The notes below the pieces were generated by a model. The model was not told the DNA's origin, searched no databases, and worked only from the letters and a program-made list of their open reading frames with translations. A stretch of DNA of 44,850 nt from contig DAOSDY010000007.1 of assembly GCA_035362835.1 (NCBI GenBank), forward strand, positions 1 to 44,850, given 5' to 3'. This DNA comes from Melioribacteraceae bacterium (GTDB lineage Bacteria; Bacteroidota; Ignavibacteria; Ignavibacteriales; Melioribacteraceae). Positions within the stretch are counted from its first letter, which is position 1, and every line of letters starts with the position of its first letter. Below, one piece after another: positions 17,201-25,730 of this stretch. The position numbers and the translations under genes were made by a program.

Positions 17201-17231
17201 TTGACAAGTGGAAGCTCAAACGTTATATTTG
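17201..17231 (+). promoter_or_regulatory. Promoter of the TetR/efflux/lipid gene run
   Basis: TTGACA at 17201-17206, a 17-base gap, then TATATT at 17224-17229. Extended to TATATTTG (17224-17231) it also matches the Bacteroidota -7 element TAnnTTTG. This is the best promoter in the window. Its -7 element runs directly into the first operator, so a repressor bound there would cover the start site. Confidence 0.8.
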
Positions 17232-17250
17232 TTAGTGAGTGTTAACTAAC
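17231..17250 (+). promoter_or_regulatory. TetR operator, copy 1
   Basis: GTTAGTGAGTGTTAACTAAC, an imperfect palindrome with outer arms GTTAGT and ACTAAC, placed over the expected start site of the promoter at 17201-17231 and 19 bp before the first TetR gene. The identical 20 bases recur at 17878-17897. Two copies next to two TetR genes argue strongly for a repressor-binding site. Confidence 0.8.
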
Positions 17251-17269
17251 ATATTTAACGGAGTAATAA

Positions 17270-17860
17270 TTGGCGCGGATCAGTACAGAAGAGAGACAAA
17301 GACTAATAATTGACGAAGCGATCAAGATAATACACGAATTAGGCTTCTTATCATTTTCGATAAGGGAGTTATCAGCAAGAGTTGGAATAACAGAAGCAGC
17401 AATTTACAGGCATTTTTTGAACAAAGAGGATATAGTACTGGGGATCTTAAACAGGTTTCAGGAATTTGATACATTTTTATTTGAAAAGATTAGACAATAT
17501 GAAAAGCCTGTTGAGAAGATTCAGAGTTTTATACAGTATCATTTTGATTTTCTGGAAAAAAAGCCTGAAATGACATCGGTAATATTTGCTGAAGATATAT
17601 TTAATAATAGTAAAATATTAAAAGAGAAAATGGCATTTATCATAGAAAAGAGAAAAAAGATAATAAAAGGGATAATTGAAGAAGCCAAGCTGAGGAACGA
17701 GATAATAGAAATAGACACGAACGAAATACTTACAGTAATTTTGGGTTACATAAGATTAGTTGTACTTGAATGGCGACTGAGCGGTTTCTCCTTTTCCCTA
17801 CTGCAAAGAGGTATAAAGACAATTGAGACGATTGAAAGGCTGATTTTAAGTAAAAAATAA
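17270..17860 (+). CDS. TetR/AcrR-family regulator 1
   Basis: 196 residues. The N-terminal HTH is typical (FSIRELSARVGITEAAIYRHF at about 25-45); the C-terminal 140 residues are the helical ligand-binding part. The start is TTG at 17270 (MARISTEERQ), supported by GGAG eleven to eight bases upstream. It follows a strong promoter whose start site is covered by a palindromic operator, so it very probably represses itself and everything downstream. TetR regulators of this type respond to drugs or lipids exported by the pump they control, here the YbhGFSR-like pump that begins two genes later. The inducing ligand is unknown. Confidence 0.88.
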   Translation: MARISTEERQRLIIDEAIKIIHELGFLSFSIRELSARVGITEAAIYRHFLNKEDIVLGILNRFQEFDTFLFEKIRQYEKPVEKIQSFIQYHFDFLEKKPEMTSVIFAEDIFNNSKILKEKMAFIIEKRKKIIKGIIEEAKLRNEIIEIDTNEILTVILGYIRLVVLEWRLSGFSFSLLQRGIKTIETIERLILSKK

Positions 17861-17877
17861 TTTTTTTTATCTATTAA

Positions 17878-17897
17878 GTTAGTGAGTGTTAACTAAC
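17878..17897 (+). promoter_or_regulatory. TetR operator, copy 2
   Basis: The same 20 bases as at 17231-17250, ending 6 bp before the ATG of the second TetR gene. No equally good promoter precedes it. A bound repressor here would block the translation start region or act as a roadblock, or there may be a weak second promoter upstream. Confidence 0.75.
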
Positions 17898-17903
17898 ATA
17901 CAT

Positions 17904-18533
17904 ATGAAAGACAGGAATAATAAATACAGAGTCATGATAAGAGAATACTTAAGAGAAAGCATAAGGGAGAGCGGATACAGCCGGATTTCAGTAAGCGATA
18001 TAGCAAAGGGACTTGGTCTTAGTAAAAAAACGATATACAGGCATTATGATAGCAAAGAGTCAATGTATGAAGATCTATTCAACTATGAGCTTGAGGCCGC
18101 ATATAATAGTTTAATAATTCTGATACAAGAAAAAGGTCCAATGGCCGAAAAGGTAAACAAGTTATCTAAAATAATAGAGAAGAACTTAATCCTTTTTAAC
18201 ATAGGCTCTTTACAAAATATAAAGAGAGAGTATTACGGATTATGGAAGGAGATAGTTTTATTCAGAAAGAACAGGGTTTACCCTCTTATCGATTTACTTA
18301 TAGATCACTCAAGAAAGAACGGATTATTAGAGGAATATCCGAATGAACTGATTATTGAATTATTCAGCACGTCTCTGAATCTGGCTATTGAAAGAAATAG
18401 CAGTTTTGAGGTCGGGCAAAAGTATAAGGAAGTATTCAACTCAATATTCGAGATACTGTTAAACGGGATATTGACAAAAAAAGGGAAAAAATTATTAGCA
18501 ATTAATAAAAGGATGAAATATGAAAGCAATTAA
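17904..18533 (+). CDS. TetR/AcrR-family regulator 2
   Basis: 209 residues from the ATG at 17904 (MKDRNNKYRVM). An in-frame GTG at 17886 lies inside the operator and is less likely. The HTH is ISVSDIAKGLGLSKKTIYRHY; the rest is a helical sensor part. There is no clear Shine-Dalgarno sequence before the ATG, since the operator occupies that space, so it may be translated by coupling or leaderless. Its sensor half is only weakly like that of regulator 1, so the pair may sense different ligands. Its last 14 bases overlap the start of the membrane fusion lipoprotein gene. Confidence 0.87.
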   Translation: MKDRNNKYRVMIREYLRESIRESGYSRISVSDIAKGLGLSKKTIYRHYDSKESMYEDLFNYELEAAYNSLIILIQEKGPMAEKVNKLSKIIEKNLILFNIGSLQNIKREYYGLWKEIVLFRKNRVYPLIDLLIDHSRKNGLLEEYPNELIIELFSTSLNLAIERNSSFEVGQKYKEVFNSIFEILLNGILTKKGKKLLAINKRMKYESN

Positions 18534-19485
18534 AATCATTTTGGCGCTTGTTCTCTTAGCAACATTGTCTGCCTGCAGCAGCAACGGTGGTAATAATACG
18601 ATAGAAGCTACCGGGACCATTGAGTCTACCAATGTAACCATAAGTTCTAAAAACATGGGTGAGATAGAGTCAATTTTTATTGACGAAGGAAGTGTAGTTA
18701 AGAAGGGTGATACAATTCTTGTAATAGATAACGAATCACTTCTCTATCAACTAGAGCAAGCAGAGGCAGCCGAGGATATTTCAAATGCGCAATTAAGTTT
18801 AATGCTCAAAGGTGCGCGGCAGGAAGATGTAAGACAAGCCGAGGAGGCCAAGAAGCAAGCAGAAACAAACTACCAGCTTTCGAAAGCTGACTTTGAAAGA
18901 TATAAGAAGCTTTGGGAAAGTAAATCAATTACACAAAAGCAATTTGAAGAAATGACAGCCCGATATCAAATTTCAGCGGCACAACTTGCATCCGCAACAG
19001 AAAACCATGAAAAAGTAAAAAAAATATTCAGGCCAGAAGAAATAGAGCAGGCAAGAGCAAATTTAAAAAAATCCAAAGCAGTAGCAGAGCAATTAAAAAA
19101 GAGCATCAGGGATAGTTATGTGATATCACCCATTAACGGAATTGTTGTTAAGCAATTTGTAGAAATTGGTGAAACAGTTTCACCGATGTCCTCCCTAGTT
19201 AAAATATCAGATTTAACTACAGTTAACTTAGTTATTTACGTTTCTGAAGAAGAACTTGGAAAAATTAAATTAGGACAACCCGCAGAAATAACAATTGACA
19301 CTTACCCTGAGAATAAATATTCCGGGAGAGTAAAATTCATTTCTCCAGAAGCTGAATTCACGCCAAAGAACATCCAGACAAAAGATGAAAGAACAAAATT
19401 AGTATTCGCAGTAAAGATAGAAATTCCAAATAATAATTTTGATTTAAAGCCAGGCATGCCAGCAGATGCAAGAGTTGGTTTATAA
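18520..19485 (+). CDS. HlyD/YbhG-like membrane fusion lipoprotein
   Basis: 321 residues. The N-terminus is a lipoprotein signal with lipobox LSAC (C19), so the protein is anchored in the inner membrane's outer leaflet. It has the fusion-protein layout: a biotinyl-lipoyl half (SKNMGEIESIFIDEGSVVKKGDTILVIDN), a coiled-coil hairpin at about 75-190 (QAEAAEDIS... EEIEQARANLKKS), the second lipoyl half (SPINGIVVKQFVEIGETV) and a beta-barrel domain (PAEITIDTYPENKYSGRVKFI). It bridges the ABC permeases to the TolC-like channel encoded two genes later. Gene order TetR-HlyD-ABC-permease-permease matches E. coli cecR-ybhG-ybhF-ybhS-ybhR. Confidence 0.9.
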   Translation: MKAIKIILALVLLATLSACSSNGGNNTIEATGTIESTNVTISSKNMGEIESIFIDEGSVVKKGDTILVIDNESLLYQLEQAEAAEDISNAQLSLMLKGARQEDVRQAEEAKKQAETNYQLSKADFERYKKLWESKSITQKQFEEMTARYQISAAQLASATENHEKVKKIFRPEEIEQARANLKKSKAVAEQLKKSIRDSYVISPINGIVVKQFVEIGETVSPMSSLVKISDLTTVNLVIYVSEEELGKIKLGQPAEITIDTYPENKYSGRVKFISPEAEFTPKNIQTKDERTKLVFAVKIEIPNNNFDLKPGMPADARVGL

Positions 19486-19499
19486 AGGTGATAAATAAG

Positions 19500-20408
19500 A
19501 TGAAAACGGTAATTAATATAACTGATCTTCATAAAAGCTACACTGAGATAAAAGCGGTAAATGGAGTCAGCTACACGGTAGGTGAAGGTGAAATGTTCGG
19601 TTTGGTAGGACCTGATGGCGCCGGGAAGACAACGACAATAAGAATGCTAGTTGGGTTATTAAATCCGGACAGTGGAACTGCAGAAGTATTAGGCTATGAT
19701 TTATTGACTCAAAAAAATTTAATAAAAGATGAAATAGGTTATCTCTCTCAAAAATTTTCTTTATACGGAGACCTGACAATAGATGAAAATATTGAATTCT
19801 TTGCGGAAATACACGGAGTAAAGGATTATCAGAAAAGGCGGGATGAATTACTTGAATTTACAAGGCTGACACCCTTCCGCGACAGGCTTGCCGATAAATT
19901 ATCCGGAGGAATGAAACAGAAACTGGCATTGGCATGCACATTAATACACAAACCAAAAATTATATTTCTTGACGAACCGACAACAGGGGTTGACCCGGTA
20001 TCGAGAAGGGATTTCTGGAAAATATTATCGAATCTCTTAAAAGAAGGGATTACGATATTTATGTCAACCCCCTACTTAGACGAGGCAGAAAGGTGCAACA
20101 GAGTGGCGCTTATGGATAAAGGCAAGATAATAAGCTGCGATACGCCAAAGAATGTTAAAGATTCCATGCATATGCAAGTAATTGAAATAGTATGCACACC
20201 GATACGAACAGCATACAAGGTAATAAAATTGAATACGGAGTTTGAAGTACAGATGTATGGCGACAGATTGAATGTAGCAGTACATAATATAGATGAAGAC
20301 TATTCAATTATCGCGGAAATATTCAAGGATAATTCTATTAAAGAAATTGACCGAAGGGTAATAACTCCATCTCTAGAGAATGTATTTATCCATTTTATGA
20401 ATAAATAA
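19500..20408 (+). CDS. ABC exporter ATPase, YbhF N-half-like
   Basis: 302 residues from ATG 19500, chosen over GTG 19488 because AAGGTG lies 7-12 bases upstream. Walker A is GPDGAGKTT, the signature LSGGMKQKLALA, Walker B IIFLDEPTTGVDP. The switch histidine is absent: the usual TTHYLDEAE reads STPYLDEAE, with Pro. The partner ATPase at 21749 keeps the His but has LPGG in its signature. In a heterodimer this gives one normal and one degenerate site. In E. coli YbhF the two halves are fused; here they are separate genes with the channel gene between them. Confidence 0.9.
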   Translation: MKTVINITDLHKSYTEIKAVNGVSYTVGEGEMFGLVGPDGAGKTTTIRMLVGLLNPDSGTAEVLGYDLLTQKNLIKDEIGYLSQKFSLYGDLTIDENIEFFAEIHGVKDYQKRRDELLEFTRLTPFRDRLADKLSGGMKQKLALACTLIHKPKIIFLDEPTTGVDPVSRRDFWKILSNLLKEGITIFMSTPYLDEAERCNRVALMDKGKIISCDTPKNVKDSMHMQVIEIVCTPIRTAYKVIKLNTEFEVQMYGDRLNVAVHNIDEDYSIIAEIFKDNSIKEIDRRVITPSLENVFIHFMNK

Positions 20409-20435
20409 CGTTTTAATAAAAAAGGGACAATAAAG

Positions 20436-21749
20436 ATGAATAAAATATTATTAATAATATTAATGAGCTCGATGCTTTATGCACAAGGTAAAGTGCTATC
20501 TCTAAAAGAAAGTATTGAGCTTGGAATACAGAATAGTAAGGAATTAAAGTTATCGCACTCCAAGCTAAACACAGCGGACGCAAAGTTAGCAGAGATCAAC
20601 AGTCTATTTCTGCCACAATTTAAGCTTTCGGGAAATTACACACGTTTAAGTGATAATATTCCAGCATTTGAAGTTCAGCTGCCAAATGCACCGAGTAAAT
20701 TTACAATATCGGAACCAATATATGATAATTATTCATTTAGGTTAGGATTCAGTCAGCCGATATTTACCGGGATGAAACTAAGTTCGCTGAAGAGTTCAGC
20801 TCATAATAATATAAAAGCAAGCTTGTCAGAAATCTCAAAAGAAGAAAATGAAGTAGCCTTTAACATTTATAATGCTTACTGGAATTATTATAAAGCTGAA
20901 GAAATAAAAAAATTAATATCGCAATCATTAATTCAAATGGAAGAGCATCTTAGAAACGCAAAACACTTTTTTGATAACGGACTTATTTCAAAGAACGATT
21001 TACTGAAGCTAGAAGTGCAATATTCAAATACGAAACTGATGCTAATCGAAGCAGAAAAAAATCGAAATCTTGCTAAGATGATGTTCAACAAATCGATAGG
21101 AATTGAATTAACATCAGATACCAGCGTTAAAGGCGACGAGATAAATGAAATAACGATAAATGAATCAATAGAAAAGATTTTTGCCGAAGCATTAAGTGAG
21201 AGAGATGAACTGAAAACATTATCATATAAACTGGATGCAAGTAAGGATTTAATTAATGCTGCCAAATCAAACTGGTTTCCATCAATTTATTTAAACGGTA
21301 ATCTAAACTACAGTAATCCAAACCCAAGATTTCAACCACCAGCGGCAGAATTCAATACAAATTGGGAGCTGGGATTAACATTAAGCTGGGATATATGGAA
21401 TTGGGGATTGACATCATCGCAATCAAAGCAGGCAGAAGAAACAAAAGTACAATTAGAAGTAAATAAAGAACAGCTGATTGAAAATATACAGCAAGAAGTC
21501 TATTCAAACTATTTAGAAATGAAAAAAAACCATGAGAAGGTAATTGTAAATATAGATGCATTAAAGCAGGCTGATGAAAACTATAGAATTACTTCAGAAA
21601 AATTCAGAGTTCAAATAGCATCAACCACAGATTTAATTGATGCCGAGACATTAAAGCTTCAGGCCGAGACAAATTTGAAAACAGCCGAAGTAGAATTACA
21701 AGTATCTAAAGTAAAGCTGGATAAATCATTAGGAAGAAGGATATTCTGA
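20436..21749 (+). CDS. TolC-like outer membrane efflux channel
   Basis: 437 residues with a signal peptide (MNKILLIILMSSMLYAQG). Two outer membrane efflux protein repeats (about 25-215 and 235-430) with long amphipathic helices (LSLKESIELGIQNSKELKLS, EKNRNLAKMMFNKSIG, AETLKLQAETNLKTAEVELQ). Such proteins trimerise into a channel through the outer membrane and a helical tunnel in the periplasm. It completes the tripartite pump with the HlyD-like lipoprotein and the ABC parts. The stop overlaps the next start (TGATG), so translation is coupled to the second ATPase. Confidence 0.9.
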   Translation: MNKILLIILMSSMLYAQGKVLSLKESIELGIQNSKELKLSHSKLNTADAKLAEINSLFLPQFKLSGNYTRLSDNIPAFEVQLPNAPSKFTISEPIYDNYSFRLGFSQPIFTGMKLSSLKSSAHNNIKASLSEISKEENEVAFNIYNAYWNYYKAEEIKKLISQSLIQMEEHLRNAKHFFDNGLISKNDLLKLEVQYSNTKLMLIEAEKNRNLAKMMFNKSIGIELTSDTSVKGDEINEITINESIEKIFAEALSERDELKTLSYKLDASKDLINAAKSNWFPSIYLNGNLNYSNPNPRFQPPAAEFNTNWELGLTLSWDIWNWGLTSSQSKQAEETKVQLEVNKEQLIENIQQEVYSNYLEMKKNHEKVIVNIDALKQADENYRITSEKFRVQIASTTDLIDAETLKLQAETNLKTAEVELQVSKVKLDKSLGRRIF

Positions 21750-22690
21750 TGGAAGCAATAGAAGTTAACAACCTTACGAAGAGATTCGGAAAGTTCACCG
21801 CCGTTGACAATGTATCCTTTAGTGTAAGACAAGGAGAAATATTCGGTTTTCTAGGGGCCAACGGTGCGGGAAAATCGACAACGATTCGGATGTTAATAGG
21901 GATTTTGGAACCGACGAGCGGTGATGCATTAGTAGGCGGCTACAGTATAAAAAATGAGCCTGACATGGTAAAAAAGAATATAGGATATATGTCTCAAAAG
22001 TTTTCTCTATACAATGATTTGACGGTAGCAGAGAATATACGATTCTTTGCAGGAGTGTACGGATTAAGCGGAAAAAAATACGAAGAAAGGAAAAGTTGGG
22101 TTTTGAAAGTAGCCAACCTAGAGAATATGGAAAATGTAATAACTGGTTCTTTACCCGGCGGTATAAAGCAGCGACTAGCATTAGGCACAGCAGTAATACA
22201 CGAGCCAAAGATAGTATTTCTGGATGAGCCGACAAGCGGAGTTGATCCAATATCAAGGAGGAGTTTCTGGGATTTGATAAACGATTTATCCGGAGCCGGA
22301 ACAACAATATTAGTAACAACGCATTATTTAGACGAAGCTGAATTCTGCAACGATATAATTTTAATAAATGCAGGGAAATTAATTGCACAAGGAAATGCCA
22401 AAGAATTGAAAACGAATTACATCAAAAATCCAATTCTGGAAATAGAAAGCGAGCGTGTAGTAGACAGCTTAGAAATCCTTGAGAAACAAGATTGGGTTGG
22501 TGAAACTTCGATATTCGGGAATTACATACATGTTATACTTAAAGAAAGGGATTTTACAGAAAATCAGGTTATAGACTTGTTATGGAATGGATACGGAATA
22601 AAAACAAAAAGAGTTGAGAAGATAATTCCGACACTTGAAGATGTATTTATTCATCTCATAGAAAAGGACAGCAAAAGATATGTTCAATAG
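21749..22690 (+). CDS. ABC exporter ATPase, YbhF C-half-like
   Basis: 313 residues. Walker A is GANGAGKST, Walker B IVFLDEPTSGVDP and the switch region VTTHYLDEAEFC with its His. The signature motif is degenerate, LPGGIKQRLALG, with Pro for Ser. Its defects complement those of the ATPase at 19500-20408, which has a normal signature but no switch His; the two should form a heterodimer with one consensus ATP site. The last 80 residues (SLEILEKQDWV... IIPTLEDVFIHL) are the regulatory tail usual in this drug-export subfamily. Its end overlaps the start of the first permease by 11 bp. Confidence 0.9.
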   Translation: MEAIEVNNLTKRFGKFTAVDNVSFSVRQGEIFGFLGANGAGKSTTIRMLIGILEPTSGDALVGGYSIKNEPDMVKKNIGYMSQKFSLYNDLTVAENIRFFAGVYGLSGKKYEERKSWVLKVANLENMENVITGSLPGGIKQRLALGTAVIHEPKIVFLDEPTSGVDPISRRSFWDLINDLSGAGTTILVTTHYLDEAEFCNDIILINAGKLIAQGNAKELKTNYIKNPILEIESERVVDSLEILEKQDWVGETSIFGNYIHVILKERDFTENQVIDLLWNGYGIKTKRVEKIIPTLEDVFIHLIEKDSKRYVQ

Positions 22691-23810
22691 AATTTATGCC
22701 ATAGCAAAAAAAGAATCGCGGCAATTGCGGCGGGATACAAGAATGCTCTTTATTGTATTCTTCTTCCCTGTTGTTCTGCTAGCAATATTCGGATATGCAA
22801 TAAATTTTGATGTTAAGCATATTCAAATAGCGGTTTATGACCAGGACAGATCAGATTATTCAAGGGATTTCATCAGCGGATTAATCAGTTCAGAATACTT
22901 TGATTTGATTGTTAATATAGAGAGTGATGATAAAATAAAAGAGCTACTAAATAAGAAGATTGTACAAGCCGTAGTAGTAATTCCGGCAGATTTATCAGAG
23001 AAAATCCTTACCAAGAGAGAAGCCAAAATTCAATTTTTAGTAGACGGTGTAGACGGTAATTCGGCGAATGTAATTCAAAATTATGTAAACGCCGCGACTT
23101 ATAGTTATTCACTTGAATTGACAAAGGAGTATTTGGCAGTAACAGGTAAAAGGATGTATGTACCGATAGATCTGCAGCCAAGGTTTTGGTTCAATCCAGA
23201 TTTACAATCGACCCGATTCCTAATACCGGGATTAATGGGAATGATTTTGATAATAACCGCGGTAATATCGATTTCACTTTCAATAGTACGGGAAAAAGAG
23301 AGAGGGACAATTGAGCAGATAAATGTCTCTCCCCTATCATCGCTTGAGTTCATAGTTGGAAAAACAATACCATATGTAGCAATATCATTAATAAATGCAT
23401 CAATAGTTTTATCAGCAGGCTATATTCTTTTTGGAATTGCTATAAAGGGGAGCATATTATTATTACTATTAGGAACGTTTACATTTTTATTTGCAGCACT
23501 AAGTTTAGGAATATTCATTTCGACGATTGCAGATTCACAGCAAGTCGCATTTCAAGCAGCAAACGTTACATCACTATTACCATCGTTAATATTATCCGGC
23601 TTTATATTCCCGATTGAGAGTATGCCCGCAGCAATTCAATTACTGACAAATATAACACCGGCAAAATTTTATATAGTGATTTTACGAGCAATTCTCCTCC
23701 GCGGGGCAGGTATAAGTGCATTCTGGGATCAATTGATTTATCTCGGAATTTTCGGGACAGTATTTATTGTTTTAGCGACACTAGCAGATAAAAAATCAAA
23801 AAATAAGTGA
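22680..23810 (+). CDS. ABC-2 type permease, YbhS-like
   Basis: 376 residues of the ABC-2 membrane family. One transmembrane helix near the N-terminus (LFIVFFFPVVLLAIFGYAIN) is followed by a periplasmic domain of about 140 residues, then five helices from residue 180 onward. The family motif VREKERGTIEQINVSPL is at about 203-219. It pairs with the next gene's product to form the transmembrane part of the pump. The ATG is preceded by an overlap with the upstream ATPase gene, and its own end overlaps the next start. Confidence 0.9.
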   Translation: MFNRIYAIAKKESRQLRRDTRMLFIVFFFPVVLLAIFGYAINFDVKHIQIAVYDQDRSDYSRDFISGLISSEYFDLIVNIESDDKIKELLNKKIVQAVVVIPADLSEKILTKREAKIQFLVDGVDGNSANVIQNYVNAATYSYSLELTKEYLAVTGKRMYVPIDLQPRFWFNPDLQSTRFLIPGLMGMILIITAVISISLSIVREKERGTIEQINVSPLSSLEFIVGKTIPYVAISLINASIVLSAGYILFGIAIKGSILLLLLGTFTFLFAALSLGIFISTIADSQQVAFQAANVTSLLPSLILSGFIFPIESMPAAIQLLTNITPAKFYIVILRAILLRGAGISAFWDQLIYLGIFGTVFIVLATLADKKSKNK

Positions 23811-24946
23811 GCAACATGAAGACGATTATTCAATTTATAATAAAAGAACTGCTTCAGGTAAAGCGGGATAAGAAAATGCTAGTAGTAATATTTATGGCTC
23901 CGATACTTCAGCTGATCTTTTTAGGATATGCAGCCAACATGGATGTTAACGTTGTACACACTACTATATATGATCTAGACAGGACCGCCACAAGCCGTGA
24001 TTTTATCCAGCGATTTGAACAGTCCGGTTATTTTATGATTGATCATTATGTTGAAAGTTATGACGAAGTTACTGAGCTGCTAGAAAATGGTAAGACATTA
24101 GTAGTGATTGTAATTCCAAAGGACTTTGAGAAGAAAATAAGCAGACGAGAGACAGCTCCACTTCAGACAATCTTCGAGGGATCGGACGGGAACAAGGCAT
24201 CGATAGCGTTAGGATACATTCAAGGAATTGCAACAAAATACTCGCAACACATCGCTTCTGAAGCAAAAGATAAATACGGTATGAAGGTTTCATTAAACGG
24301 TTCGATTTCTCCCGAAGTACGCGTATGGTACAATCCTGAAATGAAGACACGAAATTATATGGTACCCGGGATACTTGGATTGATATTGATGATATCAACA
24401 ATATCATTAATGTCGATGGCGATAGTTCGCGAAAGAGAAATTGGTACATTGGAACAATTAATAGTAACACCCCTCAAACCCTCACAACTCCTACTTGGAA
24501 AACTGATTCCCTTCACATTGATTGGTTTTGTTGTGCTCATAATTGTAATGGTAATAATGACACAATGGTTTGGGATAGTAGTGCGAGGAAGTAAGATTTA
24601 TTTATTATTTACGGCACTACTGTTTGTTTTGTCTAATCTAGGGATCGGATTATTTATTTCGACAGTATCGAAGACACAACAGCAAGCAATGATGGCATCG
24701 GTATTCGCCCTCATGATGCCAATGATTTACCTTTCGGGATTTGCCTTCCCTATTGAAAACATGCCCTCTGTTGTTCAATATATTACCTACTTAATCCCGC
24801 TAAGGTATTTCATAACTATTCTGCGCGGAATAGTTTTGAAGGGAATTGGTTTTTCGTCATTGTGGTTAGAGACGGTAATTCTATTTGGCATGGGTATAGT
24901 ATTATTAATATTCAGCTCATTAAGATTCAGTAAAAGAATTGAGTAG
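23807..24946 (+). CDS. ABC-2 type permease, YbhR-like
   Basis: 379 residues from GTG 23807, which overlaps the previous stop; an ATG at 23816 gives a protein three residues shorter and cannot be excluded, as neither has a strong ribosome-binding site. The layout is the same as in the preceding permease: an N-terminal helix (VVIFMAPILQLIFLGYAANM), a periplasmic domain and five C-terminal helices, with VREREIGTLEQLIVTPL as the family motif. The two permeases are clearly related, so they are products of an old duplication and should work as a heterodimer. Confidence 0.88.
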   Translation: MSNMKTIIQFIIKELLQVKRDKKMLVVIFMAPILQLIFLGYAANMDVNVVHTTIYDLDRTATSRDFIQRFEQSGYFMIDHYVESYDEVTELLENGKTLVVIVIPKDFEKKISRRETAPLQTIFEGSDGNKASIALGYIQGIATKYSQHIASEAKDKYGMKVSLNGSISPEVRVWYNPEMKTRNYMVPGILGLILMISTISLMSMAIVREREIGTLEQLIVTPLKPSQLLLGKLIPFTLIGFVVLIIVMVIMTQWFGIVVRGSKIYLLFTALLFVLSNLGIGLFISTVSKTQQQAMMASVFALMMPMIYLSGFAFPIENMPSVVQYITYLIPLRYFITILRGIVLKGIGFSSLWLETVILFGMGIVLLIFSSLRFSKRIE

Positions 24947-24961
24947 AAAGGAAGAAAAAGG

Positions 24962-25654
24962 ATGATGAAGGAGATAAAATTCGATAAAAATCAAGCAGCA
25001 AAATATGAGGGTTATGCAGAAAAAGCTGTATTCGGCTATAATCAATTATACCAGATGACATTAGGGTTATTAATGGATGAGAGAAGTATTAATGCAAAAG
25101 TTTTAGTAGTTGGAAGCGGCACTGGCAAGGAGATAATAACTTTTGGGAATTATATGCCTTTTATAGAAATGACAGGCATTGATCCTTCAGAAGAAATGAT
25201 AAAAATATCCCGAAAAAAGATTGAAGAAAAAGGATTAGTAAATAAAATAAACTTATATAAGGGCACAGTTGAGGATTTGCCTCCTGACGAAAGATACAAT
25301 ATAGCGACTGTGATTTTTGTATTAAGGTTTGTAGAGGGTGAAGGCGAGAAAATGGAGCTTTTGAAAAGAATAAACGAGCGATTAAAACCAGGCGGAAGGA
25401 TTGTAATAATAGATCAATTTGAGCAATCACAAAGTCAGCAGTTTAACCTATTACGAAATGGCTGGAATAATTTTCTATTAATGAACGGAGTTTCCGTAAA
25501 TGCAGCAGGAATGATAATTGAAAAAGCATTGGCAAAAAGAAGTTTAATAACAGAGAATAAGTTTAAAAAACTATTAGCAGAGACGGGATATCACAACATT
25601 GTGAGATTCTACTCTGCATTTCTGCATACAGGTTTTATAGCAGAAAAAATATAA
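24962..25654 (+). CDS. Class I SAM-dependent methyltransferase
   Basis: 230 residues. The SAM-binding motif I is VLVVGSGTGKEII; the acidic residue of motif II is in TGIDPSEEM; motif IV is NIATVIFVLRFV, with GGRIVIIDQF after it. This is the Rossmann-fold layout of small-molecule or lipid methyltransferases. It begins 15 bp after the permease with AAAGGAAG upstream, so it is in the same operon. Two adjacent ATGs (24962, 24965) are both possible. Target unknown: a methylated export substrate or a lipid head group would fit the neighbours. Confidence 0.85.
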   Translation: MMKEIKFDKNQAAKYEGYAEKAVFGYNQLYQMTLGLLMDERSINAKVLVVGSGTGKEIITFGNYMPFIEMTGIDPSEEMIKISRKKIEEKGLVNKINLYKGTVEDLPPDERYNIATVIFVLRFVEGEGEKMELLKRINERLKPGGRIVIIDQFEQSQSQQFNLLRNGWNNFLLMNGVSVNAAGMIIEKALAKRSLITENKFKKLLAETGYHNIVRFYSAFLHTGFIAEKI

Positions 25655-25730
25655 AGTAGATGTGAAAAAGATTCATAAACATAGAATTAGAAAAAGTTTA
25701 GTAAATGAAAGATAATACGAAGGACATTTT

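Noticed and set aside
21819..22388. A 189-residue minus-strand frame opposite the second ATPase
   Set aside because: It is Leu/Arg-rich shadow sequence with no motif, antisense to intact Walker motifs.
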